DNA from: JANXMY01 sp964251675
GTDB lineage: Bacteria; Armatimonadota; Armatimonadia; Armatimonadales; Capsulimonadaceae
DNA length: 64,000 nt
Direction of reading: 5' to 3'
Assembly: GCA_964251675.1 (NCBI GenBank)
Contig: CAXUKS010000013.1
Span: 1 to 64,000, forward strand
Both the position numbers and the translations under genes were made by a program. The notes beneath the pieces are model-generated. The model was not told where the DNA came from. It was given only the letters and a program-made list of their open reading frames with translations, and ran no database searches. The first letter of the stretch is position 1. The number at the start of each line of letters is the position of its first letter. This document shows positions 16,785 through 24,626 of this stretch, in pieces.

Positions 16785-17110
16785 GCCGAGCGGTCCGTCT
16801 CCACTTGCAGGCGAATCTGACGCAGAATGTTGGCGACTTTTTCGCATTCCACCTCGGAGCCGGAGAAGACGATGGAGCGGCCCTTTTCGTGGACTTCCTG
16901 CGCGTGCGCCTCGGCCTTTTCCTGTGTGCAGCCCGTCGCTTTTTGAAGCTGCTCTTCCACCTCTTCAAACGTGTGGCACTCGCAGTTGTACAAAATCACC
17001 ATATACGGCCCGGTCCGTCCGGGCGGAGTCCGCTCGGTGGTCTCGTCGGGGGCGTCATATATCCGTTCCTGGGGGCGAACGGCGGGGAGAAGGTCAATTC
17101 CCTGGGGCAT
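16781..17110 (-). CDS. clpS: ATP-dependent Clp protease adaptor ClpS
   Basis: ClpS hands N-end-rule substrates to ClpA or ClpC. The protein has a disordered N-terminus and the ClpS fold from about residue 34: GPYMVILYNCECHTFEEV, a helix around GCTQEKAEAHAQEVHEKG and a final strand-helix (FSGSEVECEKVANILR). The usual first loop residue Asn-Asp pair is replaced by YNCEC, so binding details may differ. The start overlaps the rimI stop by one nucleotide (TAATG). ClpC in the same window is the probable partner. Confidence 0.85.
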   Translation of the reverse strand: MPQGIDLLPAVRPQERIYDAPDETTERTPPGRTGPYMVILYNCECHTFEEVEEQLQKATGCTQEKAEAHAQEVHEKGRSIVFSGSEVECEKVANILRQIRLQVETDRSA

Positions 17111-17709
17111 TACGATGTCCTGCTCTCTAAATTGGGTGAGGGTTTCAGTTGAGATTTAAAGTTTGCGAGCATGGCCTGATATGGCGGCAGCGTCAGGTCA
17201 TTGGCCCACATGATGATCGCGTTTTCGCCATTGTCGCTGTAGTAATTCTTGCGGACGGCAACATCTTCAAAGCCGTACTTCTCATACATCCGCCGGGCGA
17301 CAGTGTTTCGCTCCCGCACTTCCAGCGTCGCCCGCGAGGCCCCGCGCTTGATGCCTTCTTCGGTCAAATCCAGCAGCAGCCGCTCGCCGATGCGCCGCCC
17401 GCGCTGGCTCGGATCCACGGCAATCGTTGTAATATGCAGCTCATCCATCACTACCCACATCCCGGCGTAGCCGATAACCGTGTTGTCCGTGTGAGTTGCC
17501 ACGATGTAGTAGGCCGACGGGTTGCCCACCTCGGTCACGTAGGCGCTCGAACTCCACGGCAGGGTGTAACAGCGGCGCTCCAGACGCGAGACATGTTCAA
17601 TATCTTCCAGCCGCATCCGGCGAACAAGGACGGTAGGCGGGGCTGCTTCCGGGGCTTCCACTTCGGATAACTCTGTGGACAGAAGCCGTTCGGGACTGCT
17701 CTCGATCAT
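17110..17709 (-). CDS. rimI: RimI-type GNAT acetyltransferase
   Basis: GNAT fold enzyme that transfers acetyl from acetyl-CoA to an alpha-amine, in the RimI case to the alanine of ribosomal protein S18. The acetyl-CoA pyrophosphate loop is QRGRRIGERLL (motif A, about residues 100-110); LEVRERNTVARRMYEKYGFE is motif B with the catalytic-region tyrosine. The N-terminal 28 residues are an acidic extension outside the fold. It overlaps moaE upstream by 4 nt and clpS downstream by 1 nt. Confidence 0.88.
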   Translation of the reverse strand: MIESSPERLLSTELSEVEAPEAAPPTVLVRRMRLEDIEHVSRLERRCYTLPWSSSAYVTEVGNPSAYYIVATHTDNTVIGYAGMWVVMDELHITTIAVDPSQRGRRIGERLLLDLTEEGIKRGASRATLEVRERNTVARRMYEKYGFEDVAVRKNYYSDNGENAIIMWANDLTLPPYQAMLANFKSQLKPSPNLESRTS

Positions 17710-18170
17710 GATCCTGCTTCTAACTTCTTCGCGGCGGGTTCAATCGGAACCGTGCCGGGACCTTCTACCCAGTGTGCGCCGCCGACAAAATACTCCCGTT
17801 TCCAGATCGGAACCGTCTCTTTGAGCGTATCCATCAGCCATCGGCAGGCTTCAAACGCCTCGCCCCGATGCGGCGAGGCCACGGCGACCCCGACGCTGCA
17901 TTCCCCAATTTCCAGCCGCCCCAGCCGGTGCTGCACGGCGCATTTGACATCCCACCGCTGCTGCGTCTGCGTTACCAGCGACGCCAACTCTTTTTCCGCC
18001 AGCGGCTCATAGCCCTCATATTCCAAATACAGTACATCCCGGCCCCGCGCAGTGTCCCGGATATTGCCCGCAAACGTCACCACTGCCCCGGCCCCCGGCC
18101 CTTCGACAGCCTGGCTCAGGGCCTCTATATCAATTCTTTCCCGCGTCAGCAGCGGCACCGTCTCACTCAT
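17706..18170 (-). CDS. moaE: molybdopterin synthase catalytic subunit MoaE
   Basis: MoaE with thiocarboxylated MoaD inserts the two dithiolene sulfurs into cPMP. Motifs: VVTFAGNIRDTARGRDV, LEYEGYEPLAEKEL, HRLGRLEIGE, VASPHRGEAFEAC and the active-site lysines in LKETVPIWKRE. 154 residues is normal. The start overlaps the moaD stop (ATGA). Confidence 0.93.
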   Translation of the reverse strand: MSETVPLLTRERIDIEALSQAVEGPGAGAVVTFAGNIRDTARGRDVLYLEYEGYEPLAEKELASLVTQTQQRWDVKCAVQHRLGRLEIGECSVGVAVASPHRGEAFEACRWLMDTLKETVPIWKREYFVGGAHWVEGPGTVPIEPAAKKLEAGS

Positions 18171-18421
18171 CGCCTGCCCCCGCTCATCGGCGGCATCCAG
18201 GCCACTTCGTCGCCGTCTTTCAGCCCCGTGTCCGCGTCCGCAAACTCGGCATTGACCGCCACCCGCGTGTGTGTCAGCAAGTTCTCAAATCCCGTCGCCC
18301 GCGTCGCCAGCGCGTCTGCCGCCTCTCGCACCGTCGCACCGTCGGGCAGCGTCAGGGCCTGCTCCTGCCCCCCCGCCACATCCTGCAAGTGGGCAAAAAA
18401 CAGCATCCGCACGGTTATCAT
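18167..18421 (-). CDS. moaD: MoaD-like sulfur carrier with a GG-RR end
   Basis: Ubiquitin-fold sulfur carrier. Typical features: VRMLFFAHLQDVAGG, LPDGATVREAADAL, VNAEFADADTGLKDGDEVAWMPPMSGG. A normal MoaD ends with the double glycine; here two arginines follow before the stop, so the C-terminal glycine is not free. Leaderless initiation is likely: TACTAT at 18428-18433 stands 6 nt before the ATG. It heads the seven-gene overlapping operon. Confidence 0.88.
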   Translation of the reverse strand: MITVRMLFFAHLQDVAGGQEQALTLPDGATVREAADALATRATGFENLLTHTRVAVNAEFADADTGLKDGDEVAWMPPMSGGRR

Positions 18422-18442
18422 AACTGTATAGTACCCGAAAAA

Positions 18443-18910
18443 CTAATGCCCCATCGTCTGATGCTCCGCCCAAGTGAAGAATGCGCTGCATGCCGCATTC
18501 GCTCTCGCCGCATGATCATCCATTTCATACCAAGTGCTTGTCAAAAAGTGGTTTTTCTGTTGTATGCTGAGGCTCCTAGTGTAGCCCTTTCCATAATATG
18601 AAACACGGCGCGGCTTTGGATAGTGACGTGGCAGAGAAAATACCTGGTACTGCTGCTCCCATTGCCTGACCCAAGTGAGCTGTGCCGGTGTCAGTATTGT
18701 CTTTGCCATATGGCTGTCGTAACTAGCCATTGACTGATGTACTAACAGTCCTAAATGCGGTTTGGGTGTTATCCATTCATAGGTCAAAACCCCATTTTTG
18801 ACAGTTGCGCTTTTGTTCCACTGAGCCGCCGTAACCTGTGGGGTCTGCGCTTGTCCTGTCGCAGCAGACAACAAGCCACAAAGCGTTAGTCCAATCGTAC
18901 AAGTTTTCAT
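18443..18910 (-). CDS. exported hypothetical protein
   Basis: A 155-residue protein with a signal peptide (MKTCTIGLTLCGLLSAATGQ, cleavage near AQA). The mature domain is basic and aromatic (PRRVSYYGKGYTRSLSIQQ), with no catalytic motif. The ATG at 18910 has GAGGGA in front. It lies 24 nt downstream of hslU and could be co-transcribed. Confidence 0.6.
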   Translation of the reverse strand: MKTCTIGLTLCGLLSAATGQAQTPQVTAAQWNKSATVKNGVLTYEWITPKPHLGLLVHQSMASYDSHMAKTILTPAQLTWVRQWEQQYQVFSLPRHYPKPRRVSYYGKGYTRSLSIQQKNHFLTSTWYEMDDHAARANAACSAFFTWAEHQTMGH

Positions 18911-18933
18911 CGGCTGATTTCCCTCAAATAAAC

Positions 18934-20448
18934 TCACAAAATGTACCGGCTCAGGTCTTCGTCTTTGACGATGTCATCCAGCTTTTCGCGGACATAGGCG
19001 GCGTCGATCTTTTTGTATTTGTCTTCTAAGTCCGGGGCTTCAAACGACAGGTCATCTAAAAGCCTCTCCATGATCGTGTGCAGGCGGCGAGCGCCGATGT
19101 TTTCCATCTGCGCGTTGACATCGGCGGCGACGCGGGCAAGTTCGGCGATGGAGTCCTCAGTGAACTCTAATTCGACGCCTTCGGTGGCGAGCAGGGCCGT
19201 GTACTGCTTGATGAGCGCGTTGCGCGGCTCGGTCAGAATGCGCTGGAAGTCGCTGCGGGTCAGGCTTTCCAGCTCCACACGGATGGGCAGGCGGCCCTGA
19301 AGCTCCGGGATCAAATCCGACGGCTTGGACAGGTGGAATGCGCCTGCGGCGATAAACAGCACGAAGTCAGTCTTGACGGGTCCATACTTCGTTTGAACCG
19401 TGCTGCCTTCGATAATCGGCAGGATGTCGCGCTGAACGCCTTCGCGGGACACGTCCGGCCCGCCGGAGGAGCCGCCCGCGCCGCGCCCGGCGATTTTGTC
19501 CATTTCGTCCACAAAGATAATGCCGGACTGCTCGGCCCGCGCCACCGCCTCGCGGGTCAGGGCATCGCGGTCAATCAGCGCCTGCGCTTCTTCGTTCGCA
19601 TAATGCTCCCGCGCCTCTTTGATCGTCAGGGTGCGCTTCTTGCGCTTTTTAGGTATCATCGAGCCAAACAGCCCCTGCATATCCATCCCGCCGCCGTCGT
19701 CCATGCCGCCGCCCCCGCCCATCGGGGAAATGACCTGCATGAATGGCGGCGGGCCGCTTTCTTCAATCTCAATCTCAATGCTGTCGCCGTCTTTGACGCC
19801 GGACGCAATCTGCCCCCGCAGGCGCTCGCGGACACGGCTTTCCTGTTCGCGCTTGCGCTTGTCGCTGTCGCTTTCGGCGGCCTCGGTGTCTTCCCCATCG
19901 CTTGCGGCTTCCGGGGCTGTGGGAGTAGCCTGCGTGGGGCCACCGAACATCTGCGCCAGCATATCCATCGGGTTTTCGCCGCTGCCGGGCTTCGGCATCT
20001 TCAAACGCACCGGCTTCGGCTCACGCTTCGGCTGCATTTGGTCCACCACGCGGTCTACGGCCCGCTCGGCGGCCTCGTCTTTGACTTCGGCCAGCTTTTC
20101 CGCTTCCACAATCCGCAGGGATGCCTGCACCAGATCGCGCACCATGGAGTCCACGTCGCGCCCGACATAGCCGACTTCAGTGAACTTGGTCGCCTCCACT
20201 TTGACAAACGGTGCATGAGCCAGCGTTGCCAGCCGCCGCGCAATCTCGGTTTTGCCAACGCCTGTCGGGCCGATCATCAGAATGTTCTTGGGGTTGACTT
20301 CGTCCCGGAGGTCATCGCCGAGCCGCCGCCGCCGGTAGCGGTTGCGGAGGGCAATAGCAACCGCTCGCTTGGCAGCCTGCTGCCCGACAATATATTTATC
20401 CAGCTCCGCGACAATCTGACGCGGTGTCATTTCTTCCATCTCAGCCAT
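18934..20448 (-). CDS. hslU: HslU, ATPase of the HslUV protease
   Basis: AAA+ unfoldase that feeds substrates to HslV. Walker A GPTGVGKT (about residues 60-67), the pore motif GYVGRD, Walker B FVDEMDK, the sensor region RLPIRVEL and the C-terminal YIL that docks into HslV are visible. The intermediate domain is enlarged by an acidic stretch and a Gly/Met-rich stretch (GGGGGMDDGGGMDMQG), taking the length to about 504 residues against the usual 440-470. Start taken at ATG 20448, 6 nt after TATACT (20455-20460), implying a leaderless mRNA; the longer frame begins at 20454. Confidence 0.95.
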   Translation of the reverse strand: MAEMEEMTPRQIVAELDKYIVGQQAAKRAVAIALRNRYRRRRLGDDLRDEVNPKNILMIGPTGVGKTEIARRLATLAHAPFVKVEATKFTEVGYVGRDVDSMVRDLVQASLRIVEAEKLAEVKDEAAERAVDRVVDQMQPKREPKPVRLKMPKPGSGENPMDMLAQMFGGPTQATPTAPEAASDGEDTEAAESDSDKRKREQESRVRERLRGQIASGVKDGDSIEIEIEESGPPPFMQVISPMGGGGGMDDGGGMDMQGLFGSMIPKKRKKRTLTIKEAREHYANEEAQALIDRDALTREAVARAEQSGIIFVDEMDKIAGRGAGGSSGGPDVSREGVQRDILPIIEGSTVQTKYGPVKTDFVLFIAAGAFHLSKPSDLIPELQGRLPIRVELESLTRSDFQRILTEPRNALIKQYTALLATEGVELEFTEDSIAELARVAADVNAQMENIGARRLHTIMERLLDDLSFEAPDLEDKYKKIDAAYVREKLDDIVKDEDLSRYIL

Positions 20449-20483
20449 AATCAAAGTATACCCAATCTCTATATGCCGTCTTT

Positions 20484-21467
20484 TTATTCGCCGTCTTTGG
20501 CGGCTTCGTCCAGCGTCGCCGATAACTCATTGGCCCCGTACAAACTCAGCAGCGTGCCGCAGACCCGCGCCAGCTTTTCGGGCGTGAAATCTGCCGGCGG
20601 CACGGTCGCCAGCGCCTGCAGGTTGCCGCCGCCGGTGGGAATCAAATCCGCCACGGCCTGCCGCGTGGCCGCAGGGGCATCGGCGGGGGCATGAACCAGC
20701 AGGGCGCGGGCCGCGCCGGATGGCAGAGCGCCCCGATTGCCGGTCGCCGCCCGATGCAGGTCGGCGGTGTAGGCTCCCGTTTCGGCGGACCAGACGGCCA
20801 CTTTGCCGCCGGTCAGGGCCAGCCAGGTGGTGAGCGACTGCTGACGGCTTTTCGTGCCTGCATTAATCGTTTGCAGCTCGGCCAGCGTAGACAGCACCTG
20901 TGCGGTGTCCGGTTCTTTCTTTTCCAGCTCTTTGGCATCTTTGGTCGGCACCACCGGCGCAGTCAGCCCGGCCACAGTGCCGCTCGCCCAGGTTTGCAGC
21001 GACTCGGGGGCACCCATGCGTTTGAGCTGCGCGGCGACCTGTGCATAGGCAGTTTTCTCCGAAAGCCGCAGGGCCACGGAATTGCGGCTTAACCGGGCCA
21101 CCTCCGCTCCGGCCTGCGCGTCGTCGTCCACCGACCGAAGCTGCTCCACGGACTGTGTGAAAGCCCGCGCCCGCGTGTCTGCCGTCCGCAGGGCATAGCC
21201 CAGCGCGAACGCCTGCGCCTGCACACGCGGCATGGCGGGCGGTGCGTCTTTGGGCGCTTTAGCGTCACGGGCGTGTGCGGTGAGCGGCAAGGCGAGAAGC
21301 AGGAGCAGGAGGCCCCCCCCGCCCCCACTTCTGGGGGAGCCGGATTTAGGAGAGGAACCGGCGCGGACAAGAAGGGCTGGGGCAAGCCCTGCCCCTGCTC
21401 GGACCTTTCTGGCTCCCCCAGAAGTGGGGGCGGGGGGGGCGATCTTATGGGCGGTGAGCTTCTTCAT
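20484..21467 (-). CDS. exported protein with a repeat inserted in its signal peptide
   Basis: A 327-residue protein lying between hslV and hslU. The N-terminus reads MKKLTAHK, then about 43 low-complexity residues (GGARKVRAGAGLAPAL, SGSPRSGGGG), then the hydrophobic core LLLLLLALPLTAHA. The low-complexity part is exactly a palindromic repeat (21312-21440) inserted in frame between the n-region and h-region. The mature part is helical, alanine-rich and probably periplasmic; function unknown. Start overlaps the hslV stop by 4 nt. Whether the altered signal peptide still works is open. Confidence 0.7.
   Translation of the reverse strand: MKKLTAHKIAPPAPTSGGARKVRAGAGLAPALLVRAGSSPKSGSPRSGGGGGLLLLLLALPLTAHARDAKAPKDAPPAMPRVQAQAFALGYALRTADTRARAFTQSVEQLRSVDDDAQAGAEVARLSRNSVALRLSEKTAYAQVAAQLKRMGAPESLQTWASGTVAGLTAPVVPTKDAKELEKKEPDTAQVLSTLAELQTINAGTKSRQQSLTTWLALTGGKVAVWSAETGAYTADLHRAATGNRGALPSGAARALLVHAPADAPAATRQAVADLIPTGGGNLQALATVPPADFTPEKLARVCGTLLSLYGANELSATLDEAAKDGE
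21312..21440. repeat. 129-bp palindromic element with 30-bp perfect ends, inside a gene
   Basis: The terminal arms 21312-21341 and 21411-21440 are perfect inverted copies, each made of a C run, CCCCCACTTCTGGGGG and GAGCC. The centre holds a second short dyad around GGGGCAAGCCC (about 21378-21388), which resembles the centres of the intergenic elements near 35015 and 62270. The element length is a multiple of three, which preserves the host reading frame. Confidence 0.85.
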
Positions 21468-22000
21468 AGCTCATCCACCACAATGTTGCTGTTTGTGTAG
21501 ATACAAATGTCAGCGGCGATGTGCAAAGCTCTTTCAGCAATCTCTTTGGCCGACAAGTCCGTGTTTTCCAGCAGGGCTTTGGCCGCCGCCTGAGCATACG
21601 GGCCGCCGCTGCCGATGGCGGCAATGCCGTCGTCGGTGTCCAGCACGTTGCCGTCGCCGGAGACGACCAGCAGGTACTCCGGGTTTCCCACAATCATCAG
21701 TGCCTCGAAGCGGCGCAGGACGCGGTCCGAGCGCCATTCTTTGGCGAACTCGACCACGGCACGCGGCAGGTTGCCGCTGGCCGCCTCCAGCTTTTCCTCA
21801 AAGCGGTCGGCCAGGGCCATCGCATCGGCGGCGCTTCCGGCGAAGCCCGCCAGCACTTTGCCCTGATACAGCCGCCGGATTTTACGGGCCGTGTTCTTCA
21901 TCACGGTTTTGTCCAGCGTCACCTGTCCGTCACCGGCGATAGCGACCTTGCCGTTTCTTTTAACGCCCACAATAGTCGTGGCGTGCATGGTTATGTTCAT
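21464..22000 (-). CDS. hslV: HslV, proteolytic subunit of HslUV
   Basis: Threonine protease of the proteasome-beta fold. The motif HATTIVGVKRNG contains the nucleophile threonine, exposed after removal of the short leader; GDGQVTLDKTVMK, GFAGSAADAMAL and IGSGGPYAQAAA are the other conserved blocks. 178 residues. Either ATG at 22000 or an ATG 4 codons later could start it. First gene of the group with the repeat-containing protein and hslU. Confidence 0.95.
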   Translation of the reverse strand: MNITMHATTIVGVKRNGKVAIAGDGQVTLDKTVMKNTARKIRRLYQGKVLAGFAGSAADAMALADRFEEKLEAASGNLPRAVVEFAKEWRSDRVLRRFEALMIVGNPEYLLVVSGDGNVLDTDDGIAAIGSGGPYAQAAAKALLENTDLSAKEIAERALHIAADICIYTNSNIVVDEL

Positions 22001-22072
22001 AGAGTTTGTTCTCGGGGAAAGATAGTCTGCGTCTGCTGTATGATAGCATATTCAGGTACTTAACCGCCCGCG

Positions 22073-22101
22073 TTGACAGTTCCCTTGCTTGTGGGTATAA
22101 T
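22073..22101 (+). promoter_or_regulatory. consensus promoter of menG
   Basis: TTGACA (22073-22078), 17-nt spacer, TATAAT (22096-22101). The predicted leader before menG is about 65 nt. Confidence 0.85.
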
Positions 22102-22172
22102 TTAACAAGAGTTTGCGGGATTTTTCACAAAGTCCGCTTTTTATATGCTTTTTAGAAGTTTGACAGAGCCAA

Positions 22173-22928
22173 ATGGGAACTACACTGGCCCCGTCCGGGG
22201 TTGATATATTAGACAGGCCCGTTACCGAAGACGAGAAGGCCCGATTCGTGCGGCAGATGTTTGACGACATCGCCCCGCGCTACGATTTTCTCAACTCGCT
22301 GCTGTCGGCGGGTATTCATAGCAGTTGGCGCACGTTTGCGACCCGCTGCGCCCTGCTCAGTGCTGGGGACTCCGTGCTGGATTTGTGTTCTGGCACGGGA
22401 GAGTGGACCGTGCCGCTGCGGGAGGCCGTGGGGCCGACCGGGCAGGTGATCGGCGCTGATTTTTCACTCCCAATGCTGCGCTCCGGGGCAGGCCGGTTTG
22501 AGCGCACCCACTCGGATCAAGTGCAGGGAGACGCGGTGCGGCTGCCGTTCGCGGACAGCGCGTTTGACGCCGTGACCGTCGCGTTCGGTATCCGCAACGT
22601 GGCCGACCGGGACCGGGCGTTTCGGGAAATGACGCGGGTGCTGAAGCCGGGCGGGCGGGTCGTGTGCCTGGAGTTCTCGCAGCCGCCGCCCGGCCTGCTC
22701 AACACGCTGTACGAGCTGCACGCAAAATATATCATGCCAACCGTGGGCGGGACGATCAGCGGGCGGCCGGATGCGTATGCTTACCTGCCCGAATCGATGA
22801 AACGCTTTGATACTCGCGCTCGCCTTGCCGCCCGGATGCGGGACGCGGGTCTGACAGAGGTGCGCTGGGTGGATTTGACGTTTGGACTGGTGTGCGTTCA
22901 TGTCGGCGTCAAGCCCGACACCGCTTAG
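22173..22928 (+). CDS. menG: demethylmenaquinone methyltransferase
   Basis: UbiE/MenG-type class I methyltransferase which performs the last step of menaquinone synthesis with S-adenosylmethionine. The N-terminal FDDIAPRYDFLNSLLS, the SAM loop LDLCSGTGEWT, GDAVRLPFADSAFD and AFGIRNVADRDRAF, plus LEFSQPP, are all present. 251 residues. It is followed after 17 nt by a polyprenyl diphosphate synthase, which makes the side chain, so this is a quinone operon. Confidence 0.93.
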   Translation: MGTTLAPSGVDILDRPVTEDEKARFVRQMFDDIAPRYDFLNSLLSAGIHSSWRTFATRCALLSAGDSVLDLCSGTGEWTVPLREAVGPTGQVIGADFSLPMLRSGAGRFERTHSDQVQGDAVRLPFADSAFDAVTVAFGIRNVADRDRAFREMTRVLKPGGRVVCLEFSQPPPGLLNTLYELHAKYIMPTVGGTISGRPDAYAYLPESMKRFDTRARLAARMRDAGLTEVRWVDLTFGLVCVHVGVKPDTA

Positions 22929-22945
22929 ATTAGGAACAATAAATT

Positions 22946-23971
22946 ATGGGAGCCACTGCTGAATTAACGACTGCCAAGCCTGCCGCTCCCGCACGGGTGC
23001 ATTTTCTGGACTGCGTCTCGGAAGACCTGACCGCCATTGAGGCCCTGCTGGGCGATGAAATCCGCTCGGACGTCCGTGCGGCCTACGCGATTTCCGGACA
23101 TACGCTCTCGGCAGGCGGCAAGCGCCTCCGCCCCGCCCTCGTTACTCTCGCTGCCCGTGCTGCCTGCGGTGCATTCCCCGCCCATACCGTTCATGCTTCG
23201 GGAGCTGCTGCCGAGCTGATCCACATGGCTTCGCTGATCCACGACGATGTGGTAGACGGCTCCGCCGAGCGCCGGGGCAAGCCGACCGCCAATGCGACGT
23301 TCGGCAATCAGATCAGCGTGCTGGTGGGCGACTACCTGCTGGCAAAAAGCATTTATCTGGCCGCTGGCGAGGGCCGCATTGACGTCATCCGTGTCTTTTC
23401 CAAAGTCACCGTCGGCCTGAGCGAAGGCGAAGTCCTGCAAATCACGGCCAAAGGCGACGTGGACACGTCGGAAGAAACCTACCTCACGATCATCGCCAAA
23501 AAGACGGCAGGCTTCATCGCGGGCTGCTGCGAAGTCGGGGGGATGCTGGCCGATGCGCCGCCCGCCCAGGTCGCCGCGCTAACCTCTTATGGCCTGAACT
23601 GCGGCCTGGCCTTCCAGATTGCCGATGACCTCTTGGACTACACCGGCGACCCCGTCAAGACTGGCAAGCCGCTGTGCGGCGACCTGCGCGAAGGCAAGAT
23701 GACCCTGCCGCTGATTCTTGCCCTGCGGGACGTGTCCGACACCGAGCGGGCCGACCTGCTCCGCATTCTGGAAGAACCCGAGGCGCTGACCGAAACGGAA
23801 ATCGCCGCCGTCCGTGCCGCTATTGAGCATCACGACGGCTTCCAGCGCACCGCCGCCGCCGCCCGCCGCTACGTCGCCTTGGCACAGGAGGCGCTTCTAG
23901 CCCTGCCGGCGTCGGAATACCGCAATTCCCTGCACGCCCTCGCCGACTACGCGCTGACGCGGGAAAGATAA
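22946..23971 (+). CDS. long-chain polyprenyl diphosphate synthase
   Basis: Trans-prenyltransferase (HepT/IspB type), likely providing the menaquinone side chain. The two aspartate-rich motifs are IHDDVVD (about residue 92) and IADDLLDYTGD (about 222); GGKRLRPAL precedes the first. Chain length cannot be predicted safely. 341 residues. Same operon as menG; a palindromic element follows its stop. Confidence 0.92.
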   Translation: MGATAELTTAKPAAPARVHFLDCVSEDLTAIEALLGDEIRSDVRAAYAISGHTLSAGGKRLRPALVTLAARAACGAFPAHTVHASGAAAELIHMASLIHDDVVDGSAERRGKPTANATFGNQISVLVGDYLLAKSIYLAAGEGRIDVIRVFSKVTVGLSEGEVLQITAKGDVDTSEETYLTIIAKKTAGFIAGCCEVGGMLADAPPAQVAALTSYGLNCGLAFQIADDLLDYTGDPVKTGKPLCGDLREGKMTLPLILALRDVSDTERADLLRILEEPEALTETEIAAVRAAIEHHDGFQRTAAAARRYVALAQEALLALPASEYRNSLHALADYALTRER

Positions 23972-23978
23972 GACCGGC

Positions 23979-24101
23979 GACCTACCTTCCTTGCTTCGCA
24001 GGTTCCTCCCTAAAGGGAAGATACAGAATCTAGCAGAAGGCTTACTTAGTTTGTCCTAATCCTTCCTTTAGGAAGGACCCTGCGAAGCAAGGCGGTAGGT
24101 C
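23979..24101. repeat. GACCTACC-type palindromic element
   Basis: The arms begin GACCTACC and end GGTAGGTC. Each continues with CTTGCTTCGCAGG and a local CCTAAAGG-type dyad, separated by an AT-rich centre. It is one of several copies between genes in this window (see also 34894-35030 and 47638-47826). Confidence 0.8.
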
Positions 24102-24172
24102 CCCTGGCGCGAACCTCCGCGTTTGCCCCCCGCCCCCCGGCGGGTATCCTGCTGTCAGACAGGAAACCTACT

Positions 24173-24388
24173 ATGGAACTCGCTAAAGACACCCCGACCG
24201 CGCCCGATGCCCCCTCGCAGACCCCGGACCCCAACAACACCGCGACCGGCAATGCCGATGCCCCCGGCGGCAAAGATGCTCCCGCGCAAAGCGCCTCTGA
24301 TCTGTCCCACGGCCAGGAAGGTTACCCCGGCCCCCGTGCGGGCGGCGAAACCGACAAGCCAGGAGGCGAAACTGATGGAAACGCTTAA
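24173..24388 (+). CDS. small acidic disordered protein
   Basis: 71 residues of Asp, Ala, Pro, Gly and Thr with no hydrophobic core; certainly disordered in isolation. A reasonable ribosome site (AGGAAA) precedes the ATG, and the end overlaps the next small gene, which supports real coding. Function unknown. Confidence 0.45.
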   Translation: MELAKDTPTAPDAPSQTPDPNNTATGNADAPGGKDAPAQSASDLSHGQEGYPGPRAGGETDKPGGETDGNA

Positions 24389-24593
24389 CTCCAATTCGCT
24401 CAATGGTGTGGAGATTATCCCCTCGGCAGACGGCCCCATCCCCAACACCACAACAGACGATACCACCACGGCAGGCGACGAGCTGCCGATGGGCGACGTC
24501 GACCCCGACGCCACTCGCTCTGCCGATGAGACCGGCCAGGGCGGCGACCCGACCGAACCCGCCAAAAACAAAGCCCACCCCTGGAACGGATAA
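24375..24593 (+). CDS. small acidic disordered protein
   Basis: 72 residues, Thr/Asp/Pro-rich. An exact AGGAGG stands 8 nt before ATG 24375, inside the end of the upstream gene, and a perfect terminator follows at once. Composition resembles the upstream protein, suggesting a pair of related unstructured proteins. Function unknown. Confidence 0.55.
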   Translation: METLNSNSLNGVEIIPSADGPIPNTTTDDTTTAGDELPMGDVDPDATRSADETGQGGDPTEPAKNKAHPWNG

Positions 24594-24594
24594 C

Positions 24595-24626
24595 AAAAAG
24601 CCCCCGCCGTCCGGCGGGGGCTTTTT
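24595..24626. terminator. bidirectional intrinsic terminator
   Basis: A5-GCCCCCGCC, loop GTCC, GGCGGGGGC-T5. A runs on one side and T runs on the other allow termination of both the small acidic gene pair and the convergent gene 24625-25983. Confidence 0.9.

Noticed and set aside
19333..20694. Long antisense frame inside hslU
   Set aside because: A GC-rich shadow of hslU and its neighbour; no recognisable domain.
24123..24374. Longer start for the second small acidic protein
   Set aside because: AGGAGG directly before ATG 24375 makes the short form far more likely.
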